Of a stretch of 64,000 bases of DNA, positions 60,594 to 64,000 are shown piece after piece. Numbering within the stretch: the first letter of the stretch is position 1; each line of letters begins with the position of its first letter. Origin of the DNA: Papio anubis (Eukaryota; Chordata; Mammalia; Primates; Cercopithecidae); NCBI RefSeq assembly GCF_008728515.1, contig NC_044989.1:67426501-67490500 (forward strand). The letters run 5' to 3'. The position numbers were made by a program, and so were the translations under genes. Under the pieces are notes generated by a model. The model was not told the DNA's origin and did no database searches. It saw only the letters and a list, made by a program, of their open reading frames with translations.

Positions 60594-62312
60594 TGATAAA
60601 ATACCTAGGAATACAGCTAATCAGGGAGATACAAGATCTCTACAATGAGAATTACAAAACACTGCTCAAAGAAATCAAACATGACACAAACAAATGGAAA
60701 GACATCCCATGCTCATGAATAGGAAGTATCTATATCATTAAAATGGCTATACTGCCCAAAGCAATTAATAGATTCAATACTATTCCTATCAAACTACCAA
60801 GGACATTCTTCACAGAAATATGAAAATATTTTTAAATGCACATGAAACCAAAAAAGAGCCCAAATAGCCAAGGAAATATTAAGCAACAAGAACAAAGCTG
60901 GAAGCATCACATTACCTGACTTCAAACTACACTACAAGGCTACAGTAACCAAAACAGCATGGTTCTGGTACAAAAACAGGCACATAGATCAGTGGAACAG
61001 AATAGAGAGCCCAGAAATAAGACCTTACATCTATGACAATCTGATTTTTAACAAAGTTGACAAAAACAAGCAATGAGGAAAAGAATTCCTATTCAATAAA
61101 TGTTGCCTGGATAACTGGCTAGCCATATGCAGCAAATTGAACCTGAACCCCTTTCTTTACACCATACACAAAAGTCAACTCGAGATGGATTAAAGACTTA
61201 AATGTAAAACCCAAAGCTATAAAAACCCTGGACAATAACTTAGGCAATACCATCCTGGTCAAAGCAACTGGCAAAGATTTCATAACAAAGACACCAGAAG
61301 CAATTGTAACAAAAGCAAAAATTGAAAAATATGATCTAATTAAACTAAAGGCCTTCTGCACTGCAAAATAAACTATCAACAGAGTAAACAGGCAACCTAC
61401 AGCATCGGAGAAAATTTTTGCAAACTATGCATCTGACAAAGATCTAATATCCAGCATCTATAAGAAACTTAAATTTACAAGAGAAAAACAAACAACACCA
61501 TTAAAAAGTGGGCAAAGGACATGAACAGACAATTGTCAAAAGAAGACATACATGTGGCTGACAAACATTAAAAAAGCTTAATATCACTGATCATTAGAGA
61601 AATGCAAATCAAAACCACAATGAGGTATCATCACACAGCAGTCAGATGGCTATTGTTAAAGGAAAAAATAACAGATGCTGGTGAGGTTGCAGAGAAAAGG
61701 GGACACTTATACACTGTTGGTAGAAGTGTAAATTCATTCAACCATTGTGGAAAGCAGTATAGTGATTCCTCAAAGAGCTAAAAACAGAAGCACCATTTGA
61801 CCCAGCAATCTCATTACTGGGTATATACCCAGATGAATTCAAATTATTCTACCATAATGACACATGCACATGCAGCACTATTCACAACAGGGAAGACATA
61901 GAATCAACCTAAATGCCCATCAGTGACAGACTGGATAAAGAAAATGTGATACATATACACCATGGAATACTATGCATCCATAAAAAGAACAAGATCATAT
62001 CTTTTGCAGGAACAGGGAAGGAGCTGAAGGTTATCATCCTTAGCAAACTAACACAGGAACAGAAAATAAAATACTGCATGTTTTTACTTATAAGTGTGAG
62101 CTAAATGATAAGAATTTATGAACACGAAGGGAAAATAGACACTGGGGTCTAATGAGGAGGGAGGATGGGAGGAGGGAAAAAGATAACTATTGGACACCGG
62201 GCTTAATACCTGGGTGATTAAATAATATATACAACAAACCACTGTGACATGTGTTTGCCTAAGTAACAAACCTTCAGATGTACCCTCAAACCTAAAATAA
62301 AAGTTAAAAAAA
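60594..62312 (+). mobile_element. 3' sense part of the same L1
   Basis: ORF2 resumes at AAAATACCTAGGAATACAGC, which corresponds to about 14535 of the sense L1 at 10545-16190. It runs to the 3' end, CCTAAAATAAAAGTTAAAAA. About 25 bp of L1 are missing at the junction with the inverted part. The frame is broken by several stops. The pair is the usual product of twin priming. The 3' UTR end (AACAAACCTTCAGATGTACC) suggests a primate L1P or L1MA. Confidence 0.93.
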
Positions 62313-63691
62313 GAATAGCCAAGGAACACAGCTCAGATTATGAAGGTAGTCTTGTACAAAATGCCAATGCTCATTCTCATTTTTTTTAAAAAAAGCTTTT
62401 AGCAGTGTAATAGCTAACTCCAGAAACCTGTGTCATTGTATGTAGAGCTCAGGTCGGGAGTTGGGCTGGAAGTGGAGGCACTGAGCATGTTTCTCTGTAC
62501 AGAAGTAGGTGTGGAATGGCACTTTCCTATGTAAGCCTCTATGAAATCTTGATAAAGGAAAGTTGGGCTGACATTTGTCATTGTATTAAATACTGGTTAT
62601 ATTACTAAATATTCCTATTATTGCTATTGTGGCATGCCTATGGAGTCCCCATAGTTTTATAAAACAGACTATTATTTCAAATTCCTGTCATGTCTTTTCA
62701 GCCGTAGAATCTACAAAACGCAGGGTGGAGGTGGAGACATAAAAATGACTCCTCTCATTCTTCAGTGTCCTGGGCAAATTCTATGACCAAAGTTTCCAGG
62801 AACCTCCATGTAGCCAACATTACTGAGATGAATGGAGGATAATCCTAATTTGTTTGGACTTTCCCCACCTACCTGCCATCCCCTGACTCTTTGGCTCATC
62901 TTTGAGATTTTTCCTTTTTTTTCTTTTCTAGGGTCTTTTTTTTTTTTTTTTTTTTTTAATTTCCTAGGTTTCAGCCATTCTATTTCATTTGGATGATAGG
63001 AGATGAACTATTCAAATCCTGCAGTTGGAATATTCACTAGACAACCAGACATTTCACACTAACAAATGATTTTATGCTAAAAGCATCTTTCCTATATAGT
63101 CCAAATAATCCTCCAATTGAGGGCTGGTAAAACTCCCCCTTGATCAACTTTCTTCTTCTGTTACCCTAAGTATGGTGCATTCCATGCCTCAGAAGTGGAG
63201 CAGTATGTGGCATGAATGAATAGAACCTCTGCCTTCCACATTGGGAAAGCCAAGGCACCTCCTTCCTCACTCTCTTCCACCACACCATGATGGACCTGGG
63301 TCAGGTCGACCATCTGAACAGTGCTTCAGGTAAATCATCCAATGGGAGACTGAGGTATTGAGAAGGCACTTGGCAAACCACCTACTATCCTTGCTGTGAC
63401 TATTCCTAGGGCTTCTGTTGAAAGAAAGTAACAATGTGGTCTCAACCTGGAAAAGGAGATCAGGTGGAATGGATTTTATTTTTGACTACTGATTAACAGC
63501 ATTCCACAAAAAGCATAACTTAAGGGATTTCCTCATCTGCAAAGTGACAAAAAGCATTTGAGACCATCCATGGTATAAAGATGAGATAAGGAAATTGGAG
63601 AAGAGAGTATGGCTGAGCTGAATGTTGAGAGTGGGTGCCTACTGCCAATGCAAATGCTCTAGAGTGCAGCTCTCTCTATGGTAGATTAAAC
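62313..63691. other. Unassigned unique sequence with a T run
   Basis: No repeat or exon was recognised. A run of 22 T lies at 62936-62957 with no Alu or L1 body in antisense after it. Confidence 0.4.
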
Positions 63692-63919
63692 ACAGTGCAA
63701 ACTCAGTAATCTGAACATCCTTTATTTGAACTGTCCCATTATTCAAATGACTCCCTAAAGCCAATTTCCTTTATCTTTTATGCCTCGACATGCTGAAATT
63801 GAACATTTTTTTCATTGTTCTATTTCTTTTTTTAAATCTTCAAACTGTATTAGTCAAACCCACTGCATGCTTGAGTACCTTTGAGCCCTGATTTGTTTGG
63901 ATAATTGAGCTTCCACTGT
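63692..63919. mobile_element. Small DNA transposon with terminal inverted repeats
   Basis: ACAGTGCAAACTCAGTAATC at the left pairs with the complement of the right end (GATAATTGAGCTTCCACTGT), matching at about 20 of 26 positions when the next bases are included. About 228 bp in total. The TCTGAAC and GGATAATTGAG pieces fit a MITE of mariner/Tigger style, but I cannot name it. Confidence 0.5.
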
Positions 63920-64000
63920 AGTTTTGAATCTAAAATGTGATGATAGCCATACTCAGAAGTTTCCCACTAGATGGAAAGTAGAAGGGAACTGGGACAGGCC

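Overview
This window looks like primate, probably human, nuclear DNA. It holds Alu SINEs of several ages, primate-type and older L1s, mammal-wide MIR and L2 relics, ERVL/MaLR solo LTRs and fossil DNA transposons (a Tigger1-type copy, MER20, MER5-like). It is AT-rich, shows no CpG island, and contains no prokaryotic-style operon. I found no convincing protein-coding exon, tRNA, rRNA or snRNA. Every long open frame is short, and most fall in a repeat. The window reads as intergenic or deep intronic DNA. Subfamily names come from memory of consensus features, not from a database search.

Layout. 1-10 kb: an Alu, two MST-type LTRs (one nested in an older LTR-like relic) and an MLT2A-type LTR carrying a 127-bp inverted copy of nearby unique DNA. 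10.5-16.2 kb: a near full-length, dead sense L1. 16.9-22.4 kb: two older antisense L1s with an AluS inside the first. 22.4-23.4 kb: an antisense L2 with a reverse-transcriptase remnant. 23.4-28.5 kb: a repeat-poor stretch. 28.5-35.3 kb: a double Alu, L2, MIR, a palindromic MITE and a MER5-like element split by an Alu arm. 36.1-37.3 kb: a degenerate tandem array of about 106-bp units. 37.5-43.2 kb: a Tigger-like fragment, MER20 inside MIR, a pre-miRNA-like hairpin and a sense L1M 3' half. 43.5-50.6 kb: a CTTC tract, an AluJ with a CA expansion, a G-quadruplex motif, a candidate conserved noncoding block, an AluY with clear target duplications and a micro-L1PA. 50.7-53.1 kb: a near-complete Tigger1-type transposon with a broken transposase. 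53.1-64 kb: mostly unique DNA, L2 pieces, a poly(A)-tail-only insertion, a 5'-inverted L1 and a small TIR element.

No gene network can be read here. What functions there are would be regulatory: repeat-free blocks near 29.8, 46.7 and 53.7 kb are the best enhancer candidates, and the 68-nt hairpin at 40.2 kb is the best small-RNA candidate. The clearest structural novelty is the local inverted duplication (4999-5125 copied to 5904-6030). The tandem array at 36.1-37.3 kb comes next.
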